Origin: Phycisphaera mikurensis NBRC 102666
GTDB taxonomy: Bacteria > Planctomycetota > Phycisphaerae > Phycisphaerales > SM1A02
Length of the DNA stretch: 60,999 bases
Assembly (NCBI GenBank): GCA_945878575.1
Contig: CAMDUB010000011.1
Location: forward strand, 1 to 60,999
Direction of reading: 5' to 3'
Below, in pieces: positions 26,576 to 35,391 of this stretch (position 1 is its first letter; each line of letters begins with the position of its first letter). The notes under the pieces are model-generated. The model had not been told where the DNA came from and made no database searches. It saw nothing but the letters and a program-made list of their open reading frames with translations. A program made the translations under genes and the position numbers.

Positions 26576-27786
26576 GCTGATGCTCCAATCGGGACAGCCC
26601 AGAGTGAGCCGCGCAAGAACGCGGTTTCCGTGCCTTCAGCGTTTCGCAACGCGTGCAATACGGAGCGCAGTGGTTGTTCAGCCAGCAGCTGTCCGGCCGC
26701 GGTGATCTCCACCGTGGCACGCGGCACGGGCCGGTACGAGGCCACCGCAGCGTGAGCGTGCAGGAATGTTCCATCGGTGTTGACGAGCGTGGCCGCCACA
26801 TCGGGCGCTAATGTGGACAGCGAGCCCGCATCAGCGGCAAAGCCAACGGCCACCATCGATTCGCCGCGGTGCATGGGGTCGCCTGCAAAGCGCAGCGCGG
26901 CGCGCAGTTCGTTCGGGTTCATGCTTGGCGGCTGCGTGGGCCATCCGTCGGGTGAGGTGCGCGCCCATGCTCCGAACGCGCCCGCGCATTCGCCGATCGC
27001 AAGGAATGCCACTGGGCCGTTGGCCACGCGCACTAACTCTGCGGCAAGCATCGAAAGCGTTACTGGATGCGTTCCGTCCCACTCAAAGAATCCGCGCAGG
27101 GAGGCAGGCGCGTCCACCATCAGGGTGTCGCGCGCAATGCACATGACGCTTCCAGCATCGCTCGATGCCAAGCAGTCGGGGCGGGGTGCACTGGCGGGTG
27201 CCACGGCGATGGTGCCGCCCGCAACAAGGCCCTCGCCGAAGTGCCCGGCTGCTGATGATTGATCGGAGGCGAGTGCAAGATGCCCAACAGCAAGCGCCGA
27301 TGTGGTGGCACGAATGGAACCTTCGCGGATGAACATCGCTTGTGCGCGTTGCGGACGCGGAGTGTTTGCCGGATTCGAAGTGCTCGCCGTACTTGAAATG
27401 CACGGACTGATTTCGCCAGTCCAACCGGTGCGCGGGCCGATCGCCGTTGACGCGTTCGGTAACTGCGCGCCAGCGGCGGTGCTTGCTGCCACACCCAGCA
27501 ACATCTCCAGACGCGAAATCTTCAGCATCTCTCGCACCGGAACGCTGGCTTCCACAATCACCAGCGTTCCTCCAACAGCACGAAAGCGCGAGAGCGATTT
27601 GAGTAGCACACCGATACCAACGGATGAGATGAAACTCACCGCAGAGAGATCAAGCTCAATGCGCGAACGACCCGAGCGGATCGCCTCTTCAAGCGCGGCG
27701 GATGCGGTGGGCGCCCATGATGAGTCCAGGCGACCATCCATCGCCACCAACACCGCTTCAGGAGTTTGCGTGGAGGTGATCTTCAC
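26572..27786 (-). CDS. STAS-domain protein with unassigned C-terminal domain in an ABC operon
   Basis: The 404-residue protein begins with a STAS (anti-sigma-factor antagonist) domain: 'AVLVAMDGRLDSSWAPTASA', 'GRSRIELDLSAVSFISSVGI' (containing the conserved Ser-Ser-Val-Gly phosphorylation-site region) and 'FRAVGGTLVIVEASVPVREM' (about 1-100). The remaining 300 residues contain 'VMCIARDTLMVDAPASLRGF', 'PVAFLAIGECAGAFGAW' and 'PRATVEITAAGQLLAEQPLR'; I do not recognise them. STAS domains switch by phosphorylation or bind transporters (as in SulP proteins). It overlaps the binding-protein gene and the permease gene by 4 bases each, so it is made with the transporter. Confidence 0.83.
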   Translation of the reverse strand: MKITSTQTPEAVLVAMDGRLDSSWAPTASAALEEAIRSGRSRIELDLSAVSFISSVGIGVLLKSLSRFRAVGGTLVIVEASVPVREMLKISRLEMLLGVAASTAAGAQLPNASTAIGPRTGWTGEISPCISSTASTSNPANTPRPQRAQAMFIREGSIRATTSALAVGHLALASDQSSAAGHFGEGLVAGGTIAVAPASAPRPDCLASSDAGSVMCIARDTLMVDAPASLRGFFEWDGTHPVTLSMLAAELVRVANGPVAFLAIGECAGAFGAWARTSPDGWPTQPPSMNPNELRAALRFAGDPMHRGESMVAVGFAADAGSLSTLAPDVAATLVNTDGTFLHAHAAVASYRPVPRATVEITAAGQLLAEQPLRSVLHALRNAEGTETAFLRGSLWAVPIGASA

Positions 27787-29858
27787 TTCGCAGCACCATC
27801 ACCTTCGGTCACCGCGCGCGCAGTGTCAAGCATTTCCTTGGGAAGCACGATTCCGAATTGCTTCATTCGCTCAGTGTTCACCAAGAACACGGTCTCTTGC
27901 GGATCAGCAAATGGCAGATTGCCAGGCGATTCGCCGCGCAGCACCTTATCCATGAGTCGTGCGCTGATGCGGCCAACTTCTTCAAAGTCACGCGACACGG
28001 CAATGGTGGCGCCGGACTTCATTGCGCCGGGTGCAAACGCAAACACCGGAATGTCGGCACGATCGGCAGCTTTCACAATCGTTCCGAAGCCCGTGCTTGA
28101 AGAACTGTCAGAGATTTGCATGATGGCCTGCACACCTTGCGTGGCAAGTCCCTCGGCGGCTTCAGGCAATTCCGTCGGGCGGTCGGCGCCCACGGAGACC
28201 AGTTCAATGCCTGCAGCCGCAAGAGCCTTCTCCCATTCAGCGCGCGAAAACACGCTGTTCACCTCACCGGGCGCGAACACTGTTCCAACGCGCCGTAGGT
28301 TAGGAATGGCAGCCTTGCCGACGCGGATCATGTATTCCCAATCAAAGGTGATGAGCGCGCCAGTCACGTTCGGCAGGTGATCGGTGTTGCTCTTGCCGGC
28401 TCCCGATGCAACGCCTGAAGCGATCATGCAGAACACCACGGGGCGATCGGTGATCCGCCGCACCACGGCCTGCAACGCGGGCGTGGTGAACGGTACCACC
28501 ACGTCGGGCTCCTCTTCGTCGATCGCAGCGATGATGGTGCCGAGCGTGCCGACATCCAGTTGTGCATCGCGCAGGGAGAGGTAGCAATTCTTTCCATCCA
28601 CGTAACCGAGCACTGCAAGCTCAGCAAGAAAGCCGCGGTACGACTCTTCAAAGTTCGGTGTGCGGTTGTAGGTGAGCACCGCGATCGTGGGGATATACGG
28701 AGCAGCTGGGGTCTTTGCCGCTGATCCTGCAGCGGGCAACGCCGCCAGCAATGCTTGCACGCTCTCAGGAATCAGAGGTCGCTCAATGGTGCGCGTGAGC
28801 GGCGGAGCGGGTTCGTCGTAAATCATTTCCGCCTGATTCGGCAGCGCGGGTATCTGCGCCCAGCCAATTCCGAAACCGTCGTAATTCAGTTGTAAACCAA
28901 CCGGCACGAAGTTCTCGCACGGGATGTCTTGCGGTCGCGTTCCGCGCAGAATCAGTTCCGCGATTGCTCCGGTCGAGATTCCCATGGCGCGGTAGTCCGC
29001 GCCGAAATTGATGGCTGCACCAAGCTTCGCCATCGCTGGGAAGTTGGTAATGACCGGCACGCCCGCCTTGCGGCAGCGGTCCACCACCGTGGGCGCGGCG
29101 GCAATGACGTTGGTGTCTGCAAGAATCCAGAAGCACTCGATCCCGCGCGAGAGCAGCACATCGGTGGCGGTGGAAACCTCGCTGACGTTCGCGCCGTTTG
29201 CTTCAAGCAGTTCAATGCCAAGCTTTGCGCATGCTTGCCGGCCGAGCTTGACTGACGCCTCTGCGTTTGGCTCCGCGGGATTCCACACGCATCCGATGGT
29301 CTTGATGTGCGGAGCCGCCTCATGCATGGCGCCCAACAGAATCTCTGCCGGCTGCAACGTGCCGAAGCCCGCGACATTGGCCGGGCGCGTTGAACCCTCT
29401 GACCACGGGCCAAGCGGAATTCCGATCCCGGGCGGCGCGGCCACCAGTCCAAACACATGGGGCAGGGCGCGCTTGTTGGCGCGTATCACTGCTTGCGTTG
29501 CCACGGTGGAGAGCGAGACCACCATGTCGTAGCTTGGCGATGCGCTGCACACAGCGGAGGCCATTTGCCCGAGTGTGCCGATGTCACCCTCGGCATTGAA
29601 GTAGTCGAAGGTTGTTCCTGCATCCTTCCCAAAGCCAGCGGAGTTGAGCCGCTCCAGCATGCCATCGCGGCCGACATTCATTGCATCGATCGAGGAGATC
29701 TGGATGACCGCAATCCGCCGCGGTCGTGCGGCTTCAGCGGCAATGCCTTCGGCATCATTGCGCTGACGATTGTTTGATTTATCACTCAACACCAACACCG
29801 CGGCTGCCGCCACGATGAGGAGGATTCCAAGAATGAGTCGCTTGGCGGAATGGAGCAC
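27783..29858 (-). CDS. DUF534 (COG2984) ABC substrate-binding protein, duplicated
   Basis: The 691-residue protein starts with a membrane anchor (residues about 5-25) and has two similar binding-protein domains. The first (about 45-340) contains 'ASPSYDMVVSLSTVATQAVI' and 'GCVWNPAEPNAEASVKLGRQ'; the second (about 375-680) contains 'EPDVVVPFTTPALQAVVRRI' and 'VGTVFAPGEVNSVFSRAEWE'. Members usually have a single such domain of about 320 residues, so this is an internal duplication. It binds small molecules, with tryptophan described in some relatives; the ligand here is unknown. The start is a GTG at 29858, 77 bases inside the upstream gene, and the next three genes overlap in turn. Confidence 0.87.
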   Translation of the reverse strand: MLHSAKRLILGILLIVAAAAVLVLSDKSNNRQRNDAEGIAAEAARPRRIAVIQISSIDAMNVGRDGMLERLNSAGFGKDAGTTFDYFNAEGDIGTLGQMASAVCSASPSYDMVVSLSTVATQAVIRANKRALPHVFGLVAAPPGIGIPLGPWSEGSTRPANVAGFGTLQPAEILLGAMHEAAPHIKTIGCVWNPAEPNAEASVKLGRQACAKLGIELLEANGANVSEVSTATDVLLSRGIECFWILADTNVIAAAPTVVDRCRKAGVPVITNFPAMAKLGAAINFGADYRAMGISTGAIAELILRGTRPQDIPCENFVPVGLQLNYDGFGIGWAQIPALPNQAEMIYDEPAPPLTRTIERPLIPESVQALLAALPAAGSAAKTPAAPYIPTIAVLTYNRTPNFEESYRGFLAELAVLGYVDGKNCYLSLRDAQLDVGTLGTIIAAIDEEEPDVVVPFTTPALQAVVRRITDRPVVFCMIASGVASGAGKSNTDHLPNVTGALITFDWEYMIRVGKAAIPNLRRVGTVFAPGEVNSVFSRAEWEKALAAAGIELVSVGADRPTELPEAAEGLATQGVQAIMQISDSSSSTGFGTIVKAADRADIPVFAFAPGAMKSGATIAVSRDFEEVGRISARLMDKVLRGESPGNLPFADPQETVFLVNTERMKQFGIVLPKEMLDTARAVTEGDGAAK

Positions 29859-31650
29859 CGGGGGAAACTACATGAAGGGCGGGGGTGCCATCACGCTCAC
29901 GCCGAATCCGGTGCAGCAGTTCATCCGGACGTACCACGCGAATACCGCGCGCCTCCAGCCGTTCTGCAAGCGCGGCGGCGGTGCCGACGCCCGTCACCTT
30001 CGTTCCGTCCGCCAGTTCGTGGCTCGACCAGACATGCACCGACACCCAGCGCGTGAAGGGCGCCGTGCTCGCCGCGGCATCGCGCACGATCGCATCGGCC
30101 ACTGCATCCGGCCCGCCCATCCCGGGATGTTTTCCGTCCATTCCAGCCCACAGGCAATAGCCCGCGGTGACGAACGGCACCTCGCTGCCGCGACCATCTG
30201 ATGCCCAGTCGATGCGTCCGCGGCCCGCGTTGTACGGCGCGTAGTCGCACACGAAAGCGCCAAGGAGCGGGTGAAGTCCTTCCGCGATCCATCGACGCGC
30301 CTCCGCGGCACCCGGCGTGTTCGAGTGCAGCATCAACATTCCCGCCATCACCGCACCCGTGCGATGATTCTGCGCATCGAGCCGCCGCATGAACTCGCGG
30401 AACAACTCTTCGCGTCGACCAGTGTTCTCAGCGAATCGATCCGGATACCAGTAGCCCGCAAACTGCTCGATGAGTGCGGTGCCGGCCGGTTGTGTCTCAC
30501 CGATCCGTTCCAGCACGCACGGCGCTGCCTGCGAAAGCGACGAGAGGCACGCACCGAACCCGATCGGAAAGCTTCCGTGCAGCGGATGATCCCAGTACGC
30601 GGAAGGCTTCACGGGCGGCGTGCCCGACGGCATCGTGACCGGCATGTTGCGCGGCGCACCCGGTCCCCAGAATGCGCCGCAGAGCCACTGCAGATTGTCG
30701 CCATCACTTAAGACCAGCGCAACGCACGGGCGACGATCGGCAAAGTCAACGGACGATGCGGGCATACCTATCACTGCCGGGAAGCGCGCATCAAGCGCGC
30801 CGGCGGAAAGAAACGGTTGGTTGCGCATCCAGTTACTTGCGGTGTTTGAATGCCCGCGCACCGAGACGGTCATCGTGTGCATCGCCTCGTCGCCCTCGTC
30901 CCAACCGAAGGTGGGCGCCAGGTCATCAAGCCGATCGATCATCGGCCACGCCTGTGCACCGGCGCCGTAGCCCACCCAACACCGCTGCGAAATGGCCACG
31001 TCGCGGTTGCGCTGCACGCCAGGGTCGAGCATCGACAACGTGCTCCGCGAAAGTTGCGCTGCATCTGCTGGTGACATCGGTACGCGCCCATCCGCCAGCA
31101 TGCGCAGACCGAGCGCTTCCGCGCGCGAGATCAGCGATTCCTCAATGAGCACCGCGCGATGGATCCCCGCGAGGCTGGTAGCGACGTTCACGGATTCATT
31201 GGTCGATGCATTCTTTGCCGTGTACCCCTTGCGTCCGCTGGGGTCACGCGCATACGCCACGTAGCCGCGCACCCATCCCGCGCGCATGCCGCGCTCAAGG
31301 AGTTCCCACGGCGTGAAGGTGCCTCGGTCTTCCAGTCCAAGCCGCGCCACCGTGCGCTCCTTCCATTCACCGTAGCGCTGCACCACGGTGTCGTTCCACA
31401 CCAGTTCGTCCGCTTCGCCGCAGTTCACAGCCAACGCCGCTAAGCCGGCGAGCGACGCGGAGAGCATCTCTTCACGCATGTCGACGGTGGAGGCGGTCGT
31501 TGTAGGTGTTGGAACGGTACTCACCCGCACCGTGACAAACCCGCGCGGCGCACGTTGCGCGGGCCACCACGAGTCGCGCGCCGCCCGAGCCGGGTCCGAG
31601 TGTTCCATGGACAGTGCAGCCAAGAACGCAAGGAGGACGGCATAGAACAT
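29782..31650 (-). CDS. Exported GxGYxYP-like putative glycoside hydrolase family protein
   Basis: The 622-residue protein has an N-terminal signal (MFYAVLLAFLAALS). Its central part has the pattern 'CVALVLSDGDNLQWLCGAFW', then 'YWDHPLHGSFPIGFG' and 'SVHVWSSHELADGTKVTGV', which resemble the GxGYxYP family (PF14323), predicted carbohydrate-active but not well characterised. The C-terminal tail overlaps the start of the binding-protein gene by 77 bases. It sits first in the ABC operon and may release the substrate that is taken up. The ATG at 31650 is favoured over a TTG at 31680. The family call is from memory of motifs and is moderately sure. Confidence 0.65.
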   Translation of the reverse strand: MFYAVLLAFLAALSMEHSDPARAARDSWWPAQRAPRGFVTVRVSTVPTPTTTASTVDMREEMLSASLAGLAALAVNCGEADELVWNDTVVQRYGEWKERTVARLGLEDRGTFTPWELLERGMRAGWVRGYVAYARDPSGRKGYTAKNASTNESVNVATSLAGIHRAVLIEESLISRAEALGLRMLADGRVPMSPADAAQLSRSTLSMLDPGVQRNRDVAISQRCWVGYGAGAQAWPMIDRLDDLAPTFGWDEGDEAMHTMTVSVRGHSNTASNWMRNQPFLSAGALDARFPAVIGMPASSVDFADRRPCVALVLSDGDNLQWLCGAFWGPGAPRNMPVTMPSGTPPVKPSAYWDHPLHGSFPIGFGACLSSLSQAAPCVLERIGETQPAGTALIEQFAGYWYPDRFAENTGRREELFREFMRRLDAQNHRTGAVMAGMLMLHSNTPGAAEARRWIAEGLHPLLGAFVCDYAPYNAGRGRIDWASDGRGSEVPFVTAGYCLWAGMDGKHPGMGGPDAVADAIVRDAAASTAPFTRWVSVHVWSSHELADGTKVTGVGTAAALAERLEARGIRVVRPDELLHRIRRERDGTPALHVVSPGAPFRQATHSWNPPHRGGSRGVGVE

Positions 31651-31704
31651 CACGGGGCGCACAGGATTATTGTGGCACAAGTTGCGGCCGCATGCACACG
31701 TTCA

Positions 31705-32796
31705 CTACCGCGCCTTCCGCGCCGTCATATCGAGGCTCGTGATGAAATCGCTTGGCGTGGTACCCGCTGGCAGCGCGGCCACGATTTTTAGGTAGAGCGG
31801 GTCTTGCCAGTCCGTCATGGCGGCGATGTACTCGGGCTTCGGAGTGAGCACGATGTCCGTAAGGCCCGCGGCTACTGCTTGGGCGCGCGACTCCTCAACG
31901 AGCACGGCCCCTGCAACGCAGCCAACCAACGCTTCGACATCGTGAAGAACCGCTGGTGGGAGCGGTCGAAGTAATGCCAAGTCCGAAACCGCCACTCGTC
32001 CGCCGGGAGCGAGTACGCGCGCCATTTCTTTCCACACGCGCGGCTTGTCCGGCGAGAGGTTGAGGACGCAGTTGGAGATCACCACATCAACGCTGCCGTC
32101 GGCAACCGGAAGGCTTTCGATCTCACCGAGGCGGAACTCCACATTGGTCAGCCCGGTCTGCCGCGTGTATGCGGCCACATTGCGGCGCGCCTTGGAGACC
32201 ATGTCCGGAGTCATATCGACGCCGATTACTTTGCCAGTGGCGCCGACCTTTGGGCCAGCGACAAAGCAGTCGAACCCACCGCCCGCGCCAAGATCCAGCA
32301 CCACTTCGCCAGCGCGGAGCGATGCGATCGCGGTGGGGTTGCCGCAGGAGAGTCCCATGTTTGATTCAGCAGGCGTACTTGCGAGCTCGCCCGCGGAGTA
32401 GCCGATCGCTGCGGCAAGCTGTTCCGGCGAAAAGGTTGCCGGCCCGCAACATCCGCCGCCCGTGGGTAGGGCGGTCTTGGTTGCAGCTCCGCCACAGCAG
32501 CTTGCGGCAGCAGGTGCCGCTGGCTTCGCAGTCGCTCCGCCGCAACAACTTCCGGCAACTGTCGCTGCGTATGCCGCCGGTTTCGCCGCCGCCGCTTGCG
32601 CCGCAGACCACGACCCGACCTCAGCGATCTTTGAGTACCCAGCACGCACTTGCTGTCGCAGCTGATCAGCCTCGACGCTGGTTGCCGGAACCGCTGCAGC
32701 TGATGAGTTACATCCGCACTGCGTTCCAGAGCAACATGCATTGCCCTGCGGCGAAGGATTCTTACTGTCTTGATTCCGATCATTGACGGTATTCAT
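31705..32796 (-). CDS. arsM: Arsenite S-adenosylmethionine methyltransferase
   Basis: The 363-residue cytoplasmic enzyme has SAM motif I 'VVLDLGAGGGFDCF' (about 166-179), 'VIGVDMTPDMVSKAR' and the ArsM-type motif 'VDVVISNCVLNLSPDK'. Three cysteines at the usual arsenite-binding positions are present: Cys151 (MGLSCGNP), Cys243 (SNCVLNL) and Cys293 (LVGCVAGA). It should methylate As(III) to methylated, often volatile, species. Unusually, the N-terminal 120 residues contain four extra cysteine clusters (CCSGTQCGC, CCGG twice, CCGP; residues 21-117). The start has a strong AAGGAG site. arsR lies upstream, 69 bases away. Confidence 0.93.
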   Translation of the reverse strand: MNTVNDRNQDSKNPSPQGNACCSGTQCGCNSSAAAVPATSVEADQLRQQVRAGYSKIAEVGSWSAAQAAAAKPAAYAATVAGSCCGGATAKPAAPAAASCCGGAATKTALPTGGGCCGPATFSPEQLAAAIGYSAGELASTPAESNMGLSCGNPTAIASLRAGEVVLDLGAGGGFDCFVAGPKVGATGKVIGVDMTPDMVSKARRNVAAYTRQTGLTNVEFRLGEIESLPVADGSVDVVISNCVLNLSPDKPRVWKEMARVLAPGGRVAVSDLALLRPLPPAVLHDVEALVGCVAGAVLVEESRAQAVAAGLTDIVLTPKPEYIAAMTDWQDPLYLKIVAALPAGTTPSDFITSLDMTARKAR

Positions 32797-32865
32797 ATGG
32801 CTCCTTATTGGAGTAAGAGGTGTTGTGAGAAGTGATCTTTGCTATCTATCAATTGTGCACGTTTG

Positions 32866-33276
32866 TCATCGCGCCCCGCAGCAGCCGCGAGCGCATCCAG
32901 GCAGTTGCTCTGCGGGGCAGCACTGCTCAATGGCATCAGCAATCGCTCGCATCGTGCGGCACAGGCGCGCATAGTCCACCACGTAGTGGACGGTTCGCCC
33001 GGTCTTACTTGACTGCACCACGCCGGCGCGTTCAAGAAGACTCAAATGCCGCGAAACCACCGAGAGATCCACTGCGCAACATTCGCCGACATCGCTCACC
33101 GTGCATGCGCAGCCGCACTTCACCAAACATCCCAAGAGCCGGGACCGCGTTGGGTCACTGAGCGCCTTGAACAACTCCGGGTCCAGCAGGTCATCAATCG
33201 GCCTGCAACATGCGGCGGCCTGCACGGGGGTCATTGTTCGACGTTTGCGTACTTGCACCATAATGCAAATATACAT
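32866..33276 (-). CDS. arsR: ArsR/SmtB family arsenic-responsive repressor
   Basis: The protein (136 residues from the first ATG) has a winged-helix ArsR fold: 'LFKALSDPTRSRLLGCLVKC' and 'CCAVDLSVVSRHLSLLERAG' (recognition helix). Thiols are abundant (KCGCACTVSDVGECC before the recognition helix; further CC pairs at both ends), consistent with As(III)/Sb(III) binding. It is expected to repress itself and arsM, and be released by arsenite. The start is uncertain: in-frame ATGs at 33276, 33261 and 33234 are possible and none has a clear ribosome site. The shortest (122 residues) fits the family best, leaving a putative operator at 33263-33278 upstream. Confidence 0.88.
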   Translation of the reverse strand: MYICIMVQVRKRRTMTPVQAAACCRPIDDLLDPELFKALSDPTRSRLLGCLVKCGCACTVSDVGECCAVDLSVVSRHLSLLERAGVVQSSKTGRTVHYVVDYARLCRTMRAIADAIEQCCPAEQLPGCARGCCGAR

Positions 33277-33278
33277 TC
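33263..33278. promoter_or_regulatory. Possible ArsR operator
   Basis: On the minus strand AATG-tatatttg-CATT forms a short inverted repeat overlapping the earliest possible arsR start codon. Palindromic AT-rich operators near the start are usual for ArsR/SmtB repressors, but the repeat is short, so this is tentative. Confidence 0.35.
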
Positions 33279-33332
33279 GCCACAGCGGATTGTTCGATCA
33301 ATTGCCAAGGATTTCCGAAAATGCTCCCCGGC

Positions 33333-34730
33333 TCACGCAAACAAGGGCAATTCAAAGCCCTTGCGGTACTCGCGCCGCACGATGCTGGCGGTGGCCTCTG
33401 GGTTGTTGGTAAAGCTCAGGCTGGCCTTGTCCCAACGCAGTTCCTTGTTCGGGTAGCGCGCTGCCTTGGAGCAGAGCAGACCAGCCTCCGCCATACGCGC
33501 GCCGGCCGCAAACGGCGTCTGCACGAAAGCATCCGGCTTGCCAATGATGCGATCAACCCAGGAGTGCCAGTGGTTGCGCGCGGTGATCTCGCCTTGTCCG
33601 GGGATCTTGCTCCACTCGACTGGCTTGCCATCCTGCCAGACCTGAATCTTTCCTTCCGGCTCAACCAGTAGCACGCCGCCTTCGCAGACCACCATCGTTC
33701 CGATGTTCGGCCAGTCGCCAGCAGGAAGCCCAAGCGCGGCACGTGACGGCGCCTGACTCTTGTCACAGTAATTCACAACGAAGCGCGGTCCCGCGAAGCG
33801 ATCGCCTGACACTGGGTACGTGAGCGTGGAATGCACATGTTGCGCGTGATAGAAATCCGATGGATTCCGCGTCTCAGCCATCACCGCAATCGGCGAAGGA
33901 AGGTCATAGGCAAAGTGGATGACATCCAGAAGATGCGTGCACCAATCGCCCAACTGGCCGGTGCCGTAATCCCATGAAGAGCGCCAACGCAGACTGATCA
34001 GGCCTTCGCGACACGGCGCATCAACAGCCGCACCGAGCCACAGCGGCCAATTGATGTTTGCGGGCGGCGCGATCGGCTCCTTCAGTCCGCCGTAATAGAA
34101 ATAGCCGTCGCCTTGGTCCGGCGGTCCACCGATCCACACGTGCGCCTCAATCGCTTTGCCGAGCAGTCCGCGCCGCAGAATGTCCACCGCATGCTGTCGT
34201 CCCGCAGGACCCATGCGCTGATTGCCAACCTGGGTGATGAGCGACGGGCACGCCTTCGTCGCGCCTTCAATCGCCGCCACTTCAGAGAGTTGCTGCACGA
34301 GCGGCTTCTGGCCATAGACATGCTTCCCAGCCTTGAGTGCAGTCATCATGATGAGCGCGTGATTGTGGTCTGGGGTGCAAACCACCACGGCATCAAACTT
34401 GCCGGCGTGCTTATCAAACGCTTCACGGAAATCGCTGCAGGTGAACGCAGCCGGATGTTGCGCGGACACTTCCTTGAGCGCGTCCGAATCAACATCGCAG
34501 AGTCCTGCAAAGTTCACATCCGGATGCTGCGTCAATTCACGCCGATCCGCCGGAGCAATGCTGCCGCCCACGCCGATCTGCAGGACATTGACCTTTGCAA
34601 GCTTTCCACCGAACACGCGGCGCGGCGCCACGGACGGAAGCGCGAACGCCCCCTGCGCAATCAGTGAACTCGCGGCGAGTCCGCCGGCAGCCAGGGCGGT
34701 GTTGGTCAGCAGGGTGCGTCGATCGATCAT
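33333..34730 (-). CDS. Tat-exported Gfo/Idh/MocA family oxidoreductase
   Basis: The 465-residue protein has a Tat signal (DRRTLLTNTALAAGGLAASS, residues 3-22). A Rossmann NAD(P)-binding domain follows, with 'VNVLQIGVGGSIAPADRREL' (GxGxx-type loop), 'NFAGLCDVDSDALKEV', 'DAVVVCTPDHNHALIMMTAL' and the catalytic-Lys motif 'AGKHVYGQKPLVQQLSEVAA' (family EKP appears here as QKP). The C-terminal half has 'YYGGLKEPIAPPANINWPLW' and 'SSWDYGTGQLGDWCTHLLDV', typical of planctomycete Gfo/Idh/MocA proteins thought to act on sugars or sugar derivatives in the periplasm. The ATG at 34730 is chosen for the Tat motif. Confidence 0.92.
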   Translation of the reverse strand: MIDRRTLLTNTALAAGGLAASSLIAQGAFALPSVAPRRVFGGKLAKVNVLQIGVGGSIAPADRRELTQHPDVNFAGLCDVDSDALKEVSAQHPAAFTCSDFREAFDKHAGKFDAVVVCTPDHNHALIMMTALKAGKHVYGQKPLVQQLSEVAAIEGATKACPSLITQVGNQRMGPAGRQHAVDILRRGLLGKAIEAHVWIGGPPDQGDGYFYYGGLKEPIAPPANINWPLWLGAAVDAPCREGLISLRWRSSWDYGTGQLGDWCTHLLDVIHFAYDLPSPIAVMAETRNPSDFYHAQHVHSTLTYPVSGDRFAGPRFVVNYCDKSQAPSRAALGLPAGDWPNIGTMVVCEGGVLLVEPEGKIQVWQDGKPVEWSKIPGQGEITARNHWHSWVDRIIGKPDAFVQTPFAAGARMAEAGLLCSKAARYPNKELRWDKASLSFTNNPEATASIVRREYRKGFELPLFA

Positions 34731-34768
34731 TGGTGTTCCCTCAGTTGAGTGTGCGGTTGCCAGACGTA

Positions 34769-35269
34769 TCACGCGATGCCATCAACAAGCCATCGCTCAA
34801 ACTCAATCTCGTCGCGAATTTGAATGCTATCCAATCCCAGAAGCGGATAGCTCGGCTCAATCTGTCGAACCCGATCGACAATGCCTTTATGAAGCGCAGA
34901 AAACCGCCAGCCGCGGCGCTGATAGAAGCGAATGGCGTGCGCGTTGTCGTTGGTGGTGGTCAGGTAGATCCGCTTGCAACCCTGCGTGCGTGCGTATTCT
35001 TCTGCGGCGGCCAAGAGAGCGGCACCAACGCCGTGGGCGGGCGAGCGGCTACTCAGCGTGATCACTTCACACTGCCATCCACCTTCCACCATATTCAGCG
35101 TCAGGAGCCCAGCAAACACGCCGTCGACTTCAGCCACAAAGCCGGGCAGTTGATCGGCGTGATGCAGTCGTCCCAATGACCAGATGCCGTTGGAATGCCA
35201 ATGTGTGTGCAGTTCGGCGCGCACTTCGGCCGCGTCGCGTGGTTCGATGGGTCGGATCACCATTGCCAT
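34769..35269 (-). CDS. GNAT family N-acetyltransferase
   Basis: The 166-residue protein begins MAMVIRPIEPRDAAEV. The acetyl-CoA-binding motif A is 'CEVITLSSRSPAHGVGAALL' and motif B is 'RIYLTTTNDNAHAIRFYQRR'. 'FYQRRGW' is the classical GNAT C-terminal signature. Starts at 35269 and 35263 are both possible; longer in-frame starts extend toward the small-RNA region and lack supporting signals. The substrate is unknown. Confidence 0.85.
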   Translation of the reverse strand: MAMVIRPIEPRDAAEVRAELHTHWHSNGIWSLGRLHHADQLPGFVAEVDGVFAGLLTLNMVEGGWQCEVITLSSRSPAHGVGAALLAAAEEYARTQGCKRIYLTTTNDNAHAIRFYQRRGWRFSALHKGIVDRVRQIEPSYPLLGLDSIQIRDEIEFERWLVDGIA

Positions 35270-35351
35270 GATGGGGAGGGTAGCCACAGTGACCGCCGCC
35301 TCTGACCTTGCAAGGAGGCTCAACCCGGATCGTCTGCGAAATATCACCCCC

Positions 35352-35391
35352 TAAAAACGGAGTAGGCCTCGATTCCTCGAGGCCACACTCC
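35352..35391 (-). terminator. Intrinsic terminator of small RNA copy 1
   Basis: On the minus strand GGAGT..GGCCTCG-AGGAAT-CGAGGCC..ACTCC is followed by GTTTTTA. The stem is interrupted only near the middle. The AGGAAT loop also carries GGA. Confidence 0.9.
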
